The translations under genes were made by a program, and so were the position numbers. A stretch of 31,965 nt of DNA from Dethiothermospora halolimnae (GTDB taxonomy: Bacteria > Bacillota > Clostridia > Tissierellales > VENL01), in the NCBI RefSeq assembly GCF_037577855.1, contig NZ_JBAKFX010000046.1:1-31965 (forward strand). The letters are read 5' to 3'. The notes under the pieces were generated by a model, which did no database searches, was not told where the DNA came from, and was given only the letters and a program-made list of their open reading frames with translations. Shown piece after piece: positions 1-7,419 of the stretch (the first letter of the stretch is position 1; each line of letters opens with the position of its first letter).

Positions 1-12
1 AATTTGTAGTCA

Positions 13-67
13 AGGGGCTACACCCTAGTAGCTGAATCCTGTGATGCTACCACTTTTGTAAGAAGTG
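13..67 (+). other. Structured non-coding segment of unknown identity
   Basis: Three short hairpins follow each other: AGGG/CCCT (13-16 with 23-26), GTAGC/GCTAC (28-32 with 46-50) and CACTT/AAGTG (51-55 with 63-67). No credible reading frame covers them. The segment ends about 65 bases before the first gene, so it could be the 3' part of a structured RNA or leader that begins outside the window. I do not recognise the family. There is no T-run that would make it a plain terminator. Confidence 0.3.
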
Positions 68-132
68 AAAAACTATACTTAATAATTTCTTATGATGTTA
101 TTTGATATAGTTTTAGAAACCAGGTATTTGGT

Positions 133-846
133 ATGTATATGAAATATGAAAACATGGATTCTTTTAAAGAAAAGATTAAAGATATTAATACAGTTGTTAT
201 ACCAATAGGTATGATAGAGGCCCACGGTCATCATTGTTCCCTGGCAACTGACATATTAATTCCGTCAAAGTTTTGTGAAATATTAAATAAAGAAATAGGG
301 GATAGCATAATGATAGCACCTGCGGTTAATTATGGACATTCATGGGCCCTTTCCCCTTATCCTGGGACTATAAACGTATCTATGGAAGCTTTTAGTAATT
401 ATGTTAAAGAAATCGCTTTAGAATTTATTAGAAACGGATTTAAAAATATAGTCTTATTAAATGGCCACGGTGGAAATGCATCTGCCCTTAGTCCTGTTGC
501 AGAAGCAATAGCTAATAATGACGGGGTATCAGTTACATTCCATTGGTGGATAGACTTTAAAGAAGAAATATTAAAAATTACAGAGGGACAAGGTCATGCT
601 GGCGAAGATGAAACTTCAGCAGTCCTAGCCATAGATGAATCCTTAGTTGATATGTCAAAGGCTACTAGCAATAATATAAACATTAACGGTAGAATTTTAT
701 TTAAAGATTTCGGTAAATTAATATATAAAGATGCACTATCAGGAGATGCAACAAAGGCTACTAAGGAAAAGGGTGAACAGATTTATACATCTGTTTCTAA
801 ACGTATGATAGAAATAATTAAGGATATTCAAAGTAAAAACTACTAA
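133..846 (+). CDS. Creatininase-family metal-dependent amidohydrolase
   Basis: A 237-residue protein of the creatininase family, cytoplasmic metal-dependent amidohydrolases that open cyclic or linear amide bonds (creatinine, formamidopyrimidine-type and mycofactocin-maturation substrates are known). The family pattern is visible: PIGMIEAHGHH near residues 24-34 with E29 and H31 as likely metal ligands, D40, the NGHGGN motif at 110-115 with H112, and HAGEDETS near 155-162 with acidic ligands. The length fits a single-domain member. The ATG at 133 has only a weak AGG ahead of it, and the ATG two codons later is equally possible. The gene stands alone on the plus strand, so context does not reveal the substrate. 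A 24-bp perfect palindrome begins directly at its stop codon. Confidence 0.88.
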   Translation: MYMKYENMDSFKEKIKDINTVVIPIGMIEAHGHHCSLATDILIPSKFCEILNKEIGDSIMIAPAVNYGHSWALSPYPGTINVSMEAFSNYVKEIALEFIRNGFKNIVLLNGHGGNASALSPVAEAIANNDGVSVTFHWWIDFKEEILKITEGQGHAGEDETSAVLAIDESLVDMSKATSNNININGRILFKDFGKLIYKDALSGDATKATKEKGEQIYTSVSKRMIEIIKDIQSKNY

Positions 847-940
847 AGGGATTCAATATATTGAATCCCTACATATCCTATGGAGTAACCAAATCCCTGT
901 TCTCTGCACCCTGCCCAGAACAAAGAAGCTCCAACGGGGC
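847..940 (+). repeat. Dispersed ~100-bp intergenic repeat, copy A
   Basis: It begins with the perfect 24-bp palindrome at 847-870 (arms AGGGATTCAATA) and continues through CTCTGCACC, CTGCCCAGAACAAAGAAGC. The same order of blocks occurs on the minus strand at 6690-6590: palindrome, CCTACATA, CTATGGA, CTCTGCACC, AACAAAGAAGC. The copies differ by substitutions and a short insertion. Both lie just downstream of a gene in the same relative orientation, so the element may supply a 3' end to transcripts. Confidence 0.65.
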
Positions 941-954
941 CTTTATTCCAATTA

Positions 955-1320
955 TTACCAATTAAATATAACTAAACCACTTACCACACTCATTACTAAC
1001 ACCGATATGGTTATAAATATTAATAACCATATCGGAACCGTATCCAAGGCTTCATAATCTAACTTTTTTCTTATTCTATTATACCTCCAATAGGCAAATA
1101 TATAACTTGCTTCTCCTGTTATAACAAGAAGGAGTCCCATAATTCTCATAACCCAATCAGGTCCTTCACTTTCAAGAAACTTCACTATACCCAATCCTGC
1201 TCCAACTAAAGCTAGTCCTGTTCTTAACCAGGCAATAAAGGTTCTTTCATTAGCCAAAAAAGTTCTTTCATGGGCTAAATCCGTCCTCTCTTCTGCAAGT
1301 ACATTCTTTTTTTTACCCAT
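955..1320 (-). CDS. DUF202 (YidH-like) small membrane protein
   Basis: A 121-residue integral membrane protein of the DUF202/YidH family. The N-terminus carries the family's repeated ERT motifs (EERTDLAHERTFLANERTF, residues 10-28, then IAWLRTGLAL). Three hydrophobic segments follow, near residues 28-48, 56-77 and 95-118. No biochemical role is established for the family. The start ATG is 14 bases from an AAGGAGA box, a long spacing with no better in-frame alternative. It lies 37 bases downstream of the SLC13-type permease gene on the same strand and is probably co-transcribed with it. Repeat copy A lies just downstream. Confidence 0.88.
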   Translation of the reverse strand: MGKKKNVLAEERTDLAHERTFLANERTFIAWLRTGLALVGAGLGIVKFLESEGPDWVMRIMGLLLVITGEASYIFAYWRYNRIRKKLDYEALDTVPIWLLIFITISVLVMSVVSGLVIFNW

Positions 1321-1357
1321 ATTAAACTATCATCTCTCCTTAAATCCACACTATCAT

Positions 1358-3298
1358 TTATATTCCCCAAAATATAGATATAAATATTGGGGTTACAATA
1401 GATAAAAGTATCTGTAGTGGTAGTCCAACCTTTACATAATCTCTAAAGTAATAACCCCCTGGACTATAAACCATTAAGTTAGTCTGATATCCCACAGGAG
1501 TTAAAAATGCTGTACTTGCAGCAAATGTAACTGCCAGTACAAATGCATATGGGTTAGCCCCTATTTGTTCTGCTGCGTTAATAGCTACAGGTATCATAAG
1601 TATAACACTGGCATTATTACTAATAAGGTTTGTTAAAGCCGCTGTAAACAAGTAGAAAATACCGAGGATTATAATATTAGGTAAAGAACTAGTTATATTT
1701 ATTAATTTATTTGCCATAAAATGAGCGGTACCAGTTTTTTCTATGGCTATTCCCAAAGGAATTAAACCGGCCAATAGAAAAATCACCTGCCAGTTAACAG
1801 CATCATATATTTCCGTAGGCTTTATGCATCCAGTAATAATCATTATTATAACTCCTAACAGTGAAGATACTACTATAGATGTTATTCCCAGTGCAGCTAA
1901 GAATATTACTAACAGTAAAATAGCTAAAGATACCATCATTTTTTTCTTATTAAAATCTTCAGTCTCAACTTTATCTACTATAATTGGATCATCCTTTTTC
2001 TTAAGCTCCTTAACACTACTTTTATCCCCTAATATAAGGAGCATGTCACCAGATTTTAACTTTAGATTTTCAATTTCATCATAACTCAAACTACTTCCTC
2101 TTTTTATTGCTAATACTATAGATTTAAATTGTTTTAAAAAGTTTAACTCTTTTAAACTTTTTCCTTCTAAAAAGGAGTCACTGGGAATTATTATTTCTAT
2201 CAGTTTCTTTTTCCTTTTATTTTTTTCAAGTTTTTCTGTGGTAATTTTCATTTTAGGTAATAACTGTATTTCCTTAGTCTTTACCAGTTCCAGTAAAGTT
2301 TTTTTATCAGTTTTAATCAGCAGTTTATCATTTTCTTCTAATATTTTAGAGGATAAGGGCTCTACCAGTTCAAAGTTACTTCTGACTATTTGCAATATAT
2401 TAACATTAATATTTCTTTCCTCTATAACATCTTCCATTGTCTCTCCAATTAGTTGAGAATCTGAAGGTATAACTATTTCTGTTAAGTAGTCTTCCACCTT
2501 ATATTCATCTGTTAATTCCTTATTGGGATCTCTTCTCTTTGGAGTAAGGTAATACCCCACAGTTATTAAGTATATTATACCAGTTATTAAAATAACTACT
2601 CCTAATTTGGTAAATTCAAACATTGAAAATGGATTGTCCAAAATCCGCTCTGAAATATCACTGGCAAGTAGGTTTGTAGACGTCCCAATTAAAGTCATCA
2701 TCCCTCCCATCATCGAGGCATATGATAATGGAATTAGAAGTTTAGACGGAGATGACTTAGTTTTTCTAGATAAGTCCATAACCATTGGAATAAATATGGC
2801 CACAACGGGAGTATTATTTAAAAAACATGCCGTTATACCTGCAAGTACTACTATAGTGATTAATTGTTTTTTCTCATTTTCCCCTGTTACTTCAGCTATT
2901 TTATTACCTAAAATATGTATAAATCCATTTTGTTGTATTCCCTTACTTAGTATAAACATAGCTAAAATTGTAATAGTTGCCTTATTAGAAAATCCAGACA
3001 AAGCATCCTCTGTTGTAATATTAGTCCATGGTTTTAAAAATACAAGTACAATAGGTACTGCCAATGCTATTATGTCTATTCTTACAGGCTCTAGAAAAAA
3101 TACGATTATTAATCCCACTATTAATATTAAGATTATTAATATATCAACATTTATACCACTGGTTAAGTTTGCAGCATTAGAATAAGCATAAACTTTACCA
3201 GATGTAATGGAAATAATAAAAACTATTATTAAAATAAAGGGGATGATTCTAGCAATATTTTGTTTTTCCCCTGTAAACTTACTTACTATTCCATCCAA
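1358..3298 (-). CDS. SLC13/DASS-type permease with two RCK_C (TrkA-C) domains
   Basis: A 646-residue membrane transporter of the ion-transporter superfamily that includes SLC13/DASS and ArsB-like permeases, normally importing inorganic or organic anions with sodium. The two hydrophobic halves are residues ~15-255 and ~445-645. Between them are two RCK_C-like regulatory domains, near 270-345 and 360-440, each beginning with an E-I-x-I-P-S-D-S motif. Conserved hairpin-like segments include FLNNTPVVAIFIP near 158-170 and LISNNASVILMIP in the second half. The start is TTG: AGGAG lies 8 bases upstream, whereas no ATG in this frame has a site. Members with this central insertion are common, and the ion cannot be read from sequence (sulfate or dicarboxylate are possible). 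Confidence 0.87.
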   Translation of the reverse strand: MDGIVSKFTGEKQNIARIIPFILIIVFIISITSGKVYAYSNAANLTSGINVDILIILILIVGLIIVFFLEPVRIDIIALAVPIVLVFLKPWTNITTEDALSGFSNKATITILAMFILSKGIQQNGFIHILGNKIAEVTGENEKKQLITIVVLAGITACFLNNTPVVAIFIPMVMDLSRKTKSSPSKLLIPLSYASMMGGMMTLIGTSTNLLASDISERILDNPFSMFEFTKLGVVILITGIIYLITVGYYLTPKRRDPNKELTDEYKVEDYLTEIVIPSDSQLIGETMEDVIEERNINVNILQIVRSNFELVEPLSSKILEENDKLLIKTDKKTLLELVKTKEIQLLPKMKITTEKLEKNKRKKKLIEIIIPSDSFLEGKSLKELNFLKQFKSIVLAIKRGSSLSYDEIENLKLKSGDMLLILGDKSSVKELKKKDDPIIVDKVETEDFNKKKMMVSLAILLLVIFLAALGITSIVVSSLLGVIIMIITGCIKPTEIYDAVNWQVIFLLAGLIPLGIAIEKTGTAHFMANKLINITSSLPNIIILGIFYLFTAALTNLISNNASVILMIPVAINAAEQIGANPYAFVLAVTFAASTAFLTPVGYQTNLMVYSPGGYYFRDYVKVGLPLQILLSIVTPIFISIFWGI

Positions 3299-3333
3299 CT
3301 AATCATCTCCTGCCTTTATATTGTTTCTTTTTA

Positions 3334-3373
3334 ATTAAAAATAGAACTTTCCGTAGAAAATTCTATTTTTAAT
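3334..3373 (-). terminator. AT-rich stem-loop downstream of ogt
   Basis: A perfect 13-bp inverted repeat (ATTAAAAATAGAA, 3334-3346, pairs with 3361-3373) with a 14-base loop lies between the end of the ogt gene and the start of the permease gene. It could end the ogt transcript. The stem is almost pure A/T and the following bases are A-rich rather than a clean T-run, so it may be a weak terminator or an operator instead. Confidence 0.4.
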
Positions 3374-3412
3374 CTAATATCTTATAATTTTTATTACCCG
3401 TTCTGTTATACT

Positions 3413-3904
3413 TTACACATTGTTTAAATAATTCCCCTCATGATCTAAAAGCCATCTTTTTCGCCATAATCCCCCTTCATATCCCACAAGTTTTCCATTA
3501 CTTCCTATTACTCTATGACAAGGTATTATAATTGCAATTTTATTTTTATTATTGGCATTCCCCACTGCTCTACTGGCTTTTTCATTTCCAATATTTTTAG
3601 CTATATTCCCATAGGATAAAACTTTTCCATATGGTATATTCATAAGTTCCTTCCATACTTTCTTTTGAAAGTCAGTTCCATTTATTTCTATAGGTAAATT
3701 AAATTTGTTCCTTTCCCCATTAAAATATTCTCTTATTTGTCTTTTAGCTTCTACTAACAGATTGTTCATCTTTTCCTCATATTTTCGTTCATTAACAAAA
3801 CCCAATCCTATTATTTTATCCATCTGAGACTGTATTTCTATAAGTCCCAAAGGGGAATCGAAATATATAAAATTAACCTTAGCATATTTTATTTTTTTAT
3901 TCAT
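3413..3904 (-). CDS. ogt: Methylated-DNA--protein-cysteine S-methyltransferase
   Basis: A 163-residue suicide repair protein that moves the alkyl group from O6-alkylguanine (or O4-alkylthymine) in DNA onto its own cysteine. The active-site motif IIPCHRVIG is present with the acceptor cysteine at residue 129. Before it are the helix-turn-helix region (TDFQKKVWKELMNIPYGKVLSYGNIA, in part) and the SRAVGNANNKN segment, which includes the Arg-finger region. After it come the GYEGGLWRK loop and the C-terminal WLLDHEG. An N-terminal ribonuclease-H-like domain covers residues ~10-70. There is no AraC-type Ada domain, so this is the stand-alone Ogt form. The ATG has GGAGGAAGAG about 10 bases upstream. 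Confidence 0.95.
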   Translation of the reverse strand: MNKKIKYAKVNFIYFDSPLGLIEIQSQMDKIIGLGFVNERKYEEKMNNLLVEAKRQIREYFNGERNKFNLPIEINGTDFQKKVWKELMNIPYGKVLSYGNIAKNIGNEKASRAVGNANNKNKIAIIIPCHRVIGSNGKLVGYEGGLWRKRWLLDHEGNYLNNV

Positions 3905-4062
3905 TAATCTCTTCCTCCAAAATATTATCTATTTTGTCTTTAACAAAACCTATTGTTATGTTATCATCCTTCCTTGTTTATTTTATATTATCATTTTTCT
4001 TAATATGTTTATAGCATAAGATTAAATAATAATTATTATCTATATAGTAACTTTACCCAGTC

Positions 4063-4097
4063 ATTCCTCATATATTGTACTACAAAATATGAGGAGT
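4063..4097 (+). promoter_or_regulatory. Hairpin enclosing the ribosome binding site of the 4104 gene
   Basis: ATTCCTCATAT (4063-4073) can pair with ATATGAGGAGT (4087-4097), with one wobble pair and a 13-base loop. The right arm contains the GAGGAG Shine-Dalgarno sequence that serves the ATG at 4104, so folding would block ribosome access. It could act as a thermosensor, a protein-binding site or a switch, or simply damp expression. No T-run follows, so it is not a terminator. Confidence 0.55.
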
Positions 4098-4103
4098 GAT
4101 TAT

Positions 4104-4313
4104 ATGGACTACAAATATTCTAATGAGTATAATGATAATAAATATTCGGAAGATTTAATAGATGTTAATTATGAATATCCTAGAGGAAATTATCAACCCC
4201 GATGTCCCTACTGTGGCAGACCATTATATGGCCCTAACTATCCACTAACCCCTGGGTATGGTAGACGGAGACCGAGATTTTATGGTCCGAATCCAGATTG
4301 CCCCTATAGATAA
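4104..4313 (+). CDS. Small Tyr/Pro-rich protein with a CxxC knuckle
   Basis: A 69-residue protein of unknown function. The first half is acidic and rich in Tyr, Asn and Asp. The centre holds CPYCGRPLYGPNYPL, half of a zinc-ribbon motif, and the tail is rich in Arg, Pro and Tyr (GYGRRRPRFYGPNPDCPYR) with a third cysteine. The composition recalls small spore-coat or surface proteins, but this is only an analogy. An upstream in-frame ATG at 4089 lies before the GAGGAG site. The ATG at 4104 is correctly spaced from that site and is therefore preferred. The site is enclosed in a hairpin, and the stop codon lies in a terminator stem. Confidence 0.6.
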   Translation: MDYKYSNEYNDNKYSEDLIDVNYEYPRGNYQPRCPYCGRPLYGPNYPLTPGYGRRRPRFYGPNPDCPYR

Positions 4314-4363
4314 TAAAAAGAAATGAAGATAGACTTTTCCTATCTTCATTTCTTTTTATTATC
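4309..4363. terminator. Bidirectional terminator shared by convergent genes
   Basis: A perfect 24-bp inverted repeat (4309-4332 and 4340-4363) with a 7-base loop ACTTTTC. The arm reads GATAATAAAAAGAAATGAAG onward, so each transcript ends with a U-rich 3' arm. The stop codons of both converging genes lie inside the two arms: 4311-4313 on the plus strand and 4359-4361 on the minus strand. Confidence 0.85.
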
Positions 4364-5984
4364 TATTATTACTGACAGACTTAAACCTATCAGCTATAGG
4401 TGGTAATTCTGAACCATCGGTTATTAGTTCTATAACCCTTGGCCCATCAATATCTTTAATAAATCCACTTATTTTATCCATTTCACTAATATCCTTTATT
4501 GTTATAGACTTAATTCCTAAAGTTTTAATAGTTTGGGATATATGAATTCTATCATATAATGCCCCGTCTACGGTTCTACCATATACAAATGATTGTCCAT
4601 GGTGTACATAACCTAACATAGCATTATTTATAATTACATATAGAATAGGCATTTTATGATCTTTTGCAGTAAGTATCTCACTTCCGTTCATTGCAAAAGA
4701 TCCATCTCCAACTATAACTACTGTTTGTTTATTGGGATTAGCCAAATAAGCCCCCATAGCTCCCCCTATACCTGTGCCCATTGCACCATAATTTAAGCTT
4801 ATCTCAAAGTCCATATTATCCCTTATAGGTAAATACTTAAATAAGAAGTTCATATATTCTCCTATATCTGAAATAAACTGACCATTAGGTACATAGTCAA
4901 CTAACTTTTCCATAAACAATCTAATTGATAAACCAGTATGATTTTTTTCATAGGGTTTATTTATTTGCTTAGGTTTAAAAAACCTTTTCTTTTTTTGACT
5001 TGTATTATGTATTAATCTAGGTATCGCAAAAGATAAGTCATAGTATATAGAGATATCTGTTTTAAATACTTTATTAAACTCACTCTTGTCCCAATCGACA
5101 TGTATAACTTTTTTATTTTTAACTAATATATCATTAAAGTTTCTAGTTGCCGATTCTCCTAAACTACTTCCTAAAATCAATATACATGTGGCATCTCCAT
5201 TTTTCACATAATCTTTAGCAGCATCAGTACTAGAAAAGCCATAGTTACCTAAGTTATATTTAAAATCTATAGGTATGACTCCTTTTGCCTCCGGTGTAGT
5301 TATAATAGGCCAATCTAAATGTTTACTTAAACATTTAACTTCTTTTGATAGACCTCTGCAACCTTTTCCTACCATTATTATACCTTTTTCCTCACTATTT
5401 ATTATAGATATAGCTTCATTTAGTTTATTTAAATCATATTGTTCTTCATTATTTACGAAAGAGACTTTTGAAGGTAAGTCAATAGCCATTTTAGAAGTCT
5501 GAACATCTATAGGTATCGAAATATGCACAGGTCCAAATGGGGGGGTAAAAGCTATTTCAATAGCCTTTTTGATTTCAGTTAAAACCTCATTTTCCCCTCG
5601 AACAGTTTTACTATACTTAGTTATATGCCCTATCATTTTTTCAGTATCTAATTCTTGTATAGCTCCTTTTCCCATTTGCCATCTATGTACACAACCACTT
5701 ATTATTAGCAATGGTGTTTTACTTCTTTGAGCATCGGCTATACCATTTATACCATTATTTATACCTACTCCTCCTGCTACTATAGAGACCCCAAGCTTTC
5801 TTGAAATACTGGCATATTTTTGTGCAGAATAAATAGCACCGGCTTCATTTTTAGTTATTATAGCTTTAATCTTACTATCAGCTATAGCATCTGATAAGGC
5901 ACTAGTGGTTCCGGCTGGTATACTAAATATATATTTTACATCATTTTTCTCGAGATATGTTAATACTGCACCAGCTACTCGCAT
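4359..5984 (-). CDS. Thiamine-diphosphate-dependent enzyme of the acetolactate synthase/decarboxylase superfamily
   Basis: A 541-residue cytoplasmic enzyme with the three-domain fold of acetolactate synthase, benzoylformate decarboxylase and relatives. The N-terminal PYR domain (~1-165) carries the catalytic glutamate E47 in TKNEAGAIYSA. A central domain (~190-320) follows. The C-terminal PP domain has the GDG...NN thiamine-diphosphate motif starting at residue 426 (VGDGSFAMNG) and ending IINNAMLGY. It should cleave or join C-C bonds next to a 2-oxo acid carbonyl; the exact substrate cannot be told, and no ilv neighbours are present. Its ATG overlaps the stop of the preceding GAF-domain gene by 10 bases, implying translational coupling. 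Both should be transcribed from the promoter at 6498-6526. Confidence 0.85.
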   Translation of the reverse strand: MRVAGAVLTYLEKNDVKYIFSIPAGTTSALSDAIADSKIKAIITKNEAGAIYSAQKYASISRKLGVSIVAGGVGINNGINGIADAQRSKTPLLIISGCVHRWQMGKGAIQELDTEKMIGHITKYSKTVRGENEVLTEIKKAIEIAFTPPFGPVHISIPIDVQTSKMAIDLPSKVSFVNNEEQYDLNKLNEAISIINSEEKGIIMVGKGCRGLSKEVKCLSKHLDWPIITTPEAKGVIPIDFKYNLGNYGFSSTDAAKDYVKNGDATCILILGSSLGESATRNFNDILVKNKKVIHVDWDKSEFNKVFKTDISIYYDLSFAIPRLIHNTSQKKKRFFKPKQINKPYEKNHTGLSIRLFMEKLVDYVPNGQFISDIGEYMNFLFKYLPIRDNMDFEISLNYGAMGTGIGGAMGAYLANPNKQTVVIVGDGSFAMNGSEILTAKDHKMPILYVIINNAMLGYVHHGQSFVYGRTVDGALYDRIHISQTIKTLGIKSITIKDISEMDKISGFIKDIDGPRVIELITDGSELPPIADRFKSVSNNR

Positions 5985-6418
5985 AATTGCACTAGGCCTT
6001 CTTTATATGAATCTATTATGTCTACACACTTTTCAATTTGTCTATATGTAAAACTACATTTCTTTCCTATAGAGACTCCCTGAATAAAACCATATACCTT
6101 TGAATTTTCTATTATAGGTATCATTAATAAGCTCTTTATATTAAGTTCCATTAAATGTTCTGTATATCCTTCATGGTTTTCCACATCTTTTATAACTACA
6201 ATTTTTTGATTATATACTACATCCTCCAAAATACAACTATCGCTTATATAGGCCGGTTTTTTATTATGAATTTTTTTCCATTTGTTAATATTAAGTCCCC
6301 TAGTGGTTTTATGTATAGGTATCAGTCTTTCTTCACTAACTCTATGACAACCTATATTTTCAAGTCCCGTTATACTAGAGATTTCACTGAATAACTTTTC
6401 TAGTTTTGAAATTTTCAT
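5975..6418 (-). CDS. GAF-domain protein coupled to the ThDP enzyme
   Basis: A 147-residue single-domain protein with a GAF-like small-molecule-binding fold. The middle has the typical pattern of variable contacts followed by IVVIKDVENHE, then LNIKSLLMIPIIENSKVYGFIQG (in part), the family's core strands and helix. It has no DNA-binding, kinase or cyclase domain attached. The ORF can be extended 15 codons upstream, but GGAGG sits 8 bases before the ATG at 6418, so that start is chosen. It is the first gene of a two-gene operon with the ThDP enzyme and overlaps it by 10 bases. A role as a ligand-sensing partner or regulatory subunit of that enzyme is an inference from this arrangement. Confidence 0.75.
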   Translation of the reverse strand: MKISKLEKLFSEISSITGLENIGCHRVSEERLIPIHKTTRGLNINKWKKIHNKKPAYISDSCILEDVVYNQKIVVIKDVENHEGYTEHLMELNIKSLLMIPIIENSKVYGFIQGVSIGKKCSFTYRQIEKCVDIIDSYKEGLVQLCE

Positions 6419-6497
6419 ATAAAATCCTCCATTAAAACACTTTAAATTTAAGTAATTGTGCATTGGTTTGAGACTTCCAGATTAAACATTATTATTT

Positions 6498-6526
6498 ATT
6501 TTATGCTAAATTTAGCAATAAGTCAA
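6498..6526 (-). promoter_or_regulatory. Promoter of the GAF/ThDP operon with palindromic spacer
   Basis: On the minus strand, TTGACT (6521-6526) and TAAAAT (6498-6503) are separated by exactly 17 bases, close to the sigma-A consensus. The spacer contains the 12-bp palindrome GCTAAATTTAGC (6505-6516), a plausible repressor site between the -35 and -10. Transcription would start near 6490, leaving a leader of about 70 bases before the GAF gene. Confidence 0.65.
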
Positions 6527-6589
6527 CTTTTTACAGCATTTTTGTGATAGCCTATTTATCATCTAAATACTTTTAATGCAAAAAACACC

Positions 6590-6690
6590 TTCGTGCTTCT
6601 TTGTTAAGCCCAGGGTGCAAGGTGCAGAGTGCAGGGAATTAATAAGTCCATAGATTTATGTAGGGCTTCAAATATATTGAAGCCCTTAAG
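6590..6690 (-). repeat. Dispersed ~100-bp intergenic repeat, copy B
   Basis: Second copy of the element at 847-940, inverted. Read on the minus strand, it starts with an imperfectly centred palindrome (6662-6686, arms AGGGCTTCAA) and passes through CCTACATA, CTATGGA, CTCTGCACC and CCTGGGC. It ends in AACAAAGAAGC, then a T-rich stretch. It lies about 54 bases past the ABC permease stop. In copy A the palindrome differs at compensating positions (GGATTC/GAATCC versus GGCTTC/GAAGCC), so the stem has been kept. Confidence 0.65.
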
Positions 6691-6720
6691 CTTTCTTCTA
6701 GAAGACCTACTATGCCATAG

Positions 6721-6737
6721 ACTGTATTTTTTACAGT
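6721..6737. other. ACTGTA-N5-TACAGT inverted repeat after the ABC operon
   Basis: ACTGTA (6721-6726) and TACAGT (6732-6737) flank five T residues, eight bases past the permease stop. The half-sites match the inner part of the operator-like repeat in front of the GntR gene (ACTGTATA/TATACAGT), so this may be a small terminator stem or an additional regulator site. Confidence 0.3.
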
Positions 6738-6744
6738 AATTTCA

Positions 6745-7419
6745 TTATACTGCCGATTTTTTATTAAATATAATTATACTCCTTAGCATTAATAAAAAAT
6801 ATACCAAAAACCCCACAATTAATAGTAAAACTATATTCCCTGATATAGTTAAATTTTCAAAAAGACCACTTATTTTATTTATCATATCCATTACTGCTTC
6901 TTTTGAAGTAATTTTTTTTAATAAGTCAGTTATATATGAACCTATAAAAGGAATAAAGAAAAAACTGAAAAAGAAAATTCGTGTATATGTTAAAGCCTTC
7001 GATGAGCCATATTTATAAACCATCAAATGAAAGATTCCAGTAAGTATTAAAGCTACACTGAAGGTAGCAACTATAACTATTATACCTTCATCATTTATTT
7101 GTCCCTTTGGTAATATCACTAATAGTCCAAAAGTATAAACAACTGTAAAGACAGCTAATATAAATGAAGTTAAAAATTTACTAGCTACTATTTTATAACT
7201 CCTTATAGGTAATGTTCTTAAAAAACTATATCCCATATGTTTTTCTTCATCATACTGTATTCTGGTAGCGGTTCCATAGGTCATCATCATAATAACTATT
7301 CCTACAAAGTTTGAATTTTCCCCTCCAAAACCTGTCATTATAAATCCTATAGCAATAACCATATAAATTAATATAGACTTCCTGCAACTGTAAATATCTT
7401 TAAATATAATATATCCCAT
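6745..7419 (-). CDS. ABC-2 type transporter permease subunit
   Basis: A 224-residue membrane protein with about six hydrophobic segments (near residues 16-32, 36-47, 82-105, 114-136, 144-163 and 196-218), matching the ABC-2 permease subunits that pair with YtrB/YhaQ-like ATPases. Its start overlaps the ATPase stop as TAATG, so the two are translationally coupled. The short length and lack of a nucleotide-binding domain indicate that it works as the membrane half, probably as a dimer. The substrate is unknown. Related GntR-controlled exporters respond to cell-wall-active compounds, which is family knowledge and not visible here. Confidence 0.83.
   Translation of the reverse strand: MGYIIFKDIYSCRKSILIYMVIAIGFIMTGFGGENSNFVGIVIMMMTYGTATRIQYDEEKHMGYSFLRTLPIRSYKIVASKFLTSFILAVFTVVYTFGLLVILPKGQINDEGIIVIVATFSVALILTGIFHLMVYKYGSSKALTYTRIFFFSFFFIPFIGSYITDLLKKITSKEAVMDMINKISGLFENLTISGNIVLLLIVGFLVYFLLMLRSIIIFNKKSAV

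Noticed and set aside
1743..3185. Plus-strand open frames of 72-192 codons inside the SLC13 permease gene
   Set aside because: They lie fully antisense to a well-matched membrane protein, have no ribosome binding sites and show composition typical of reversed hydrophobic codons.
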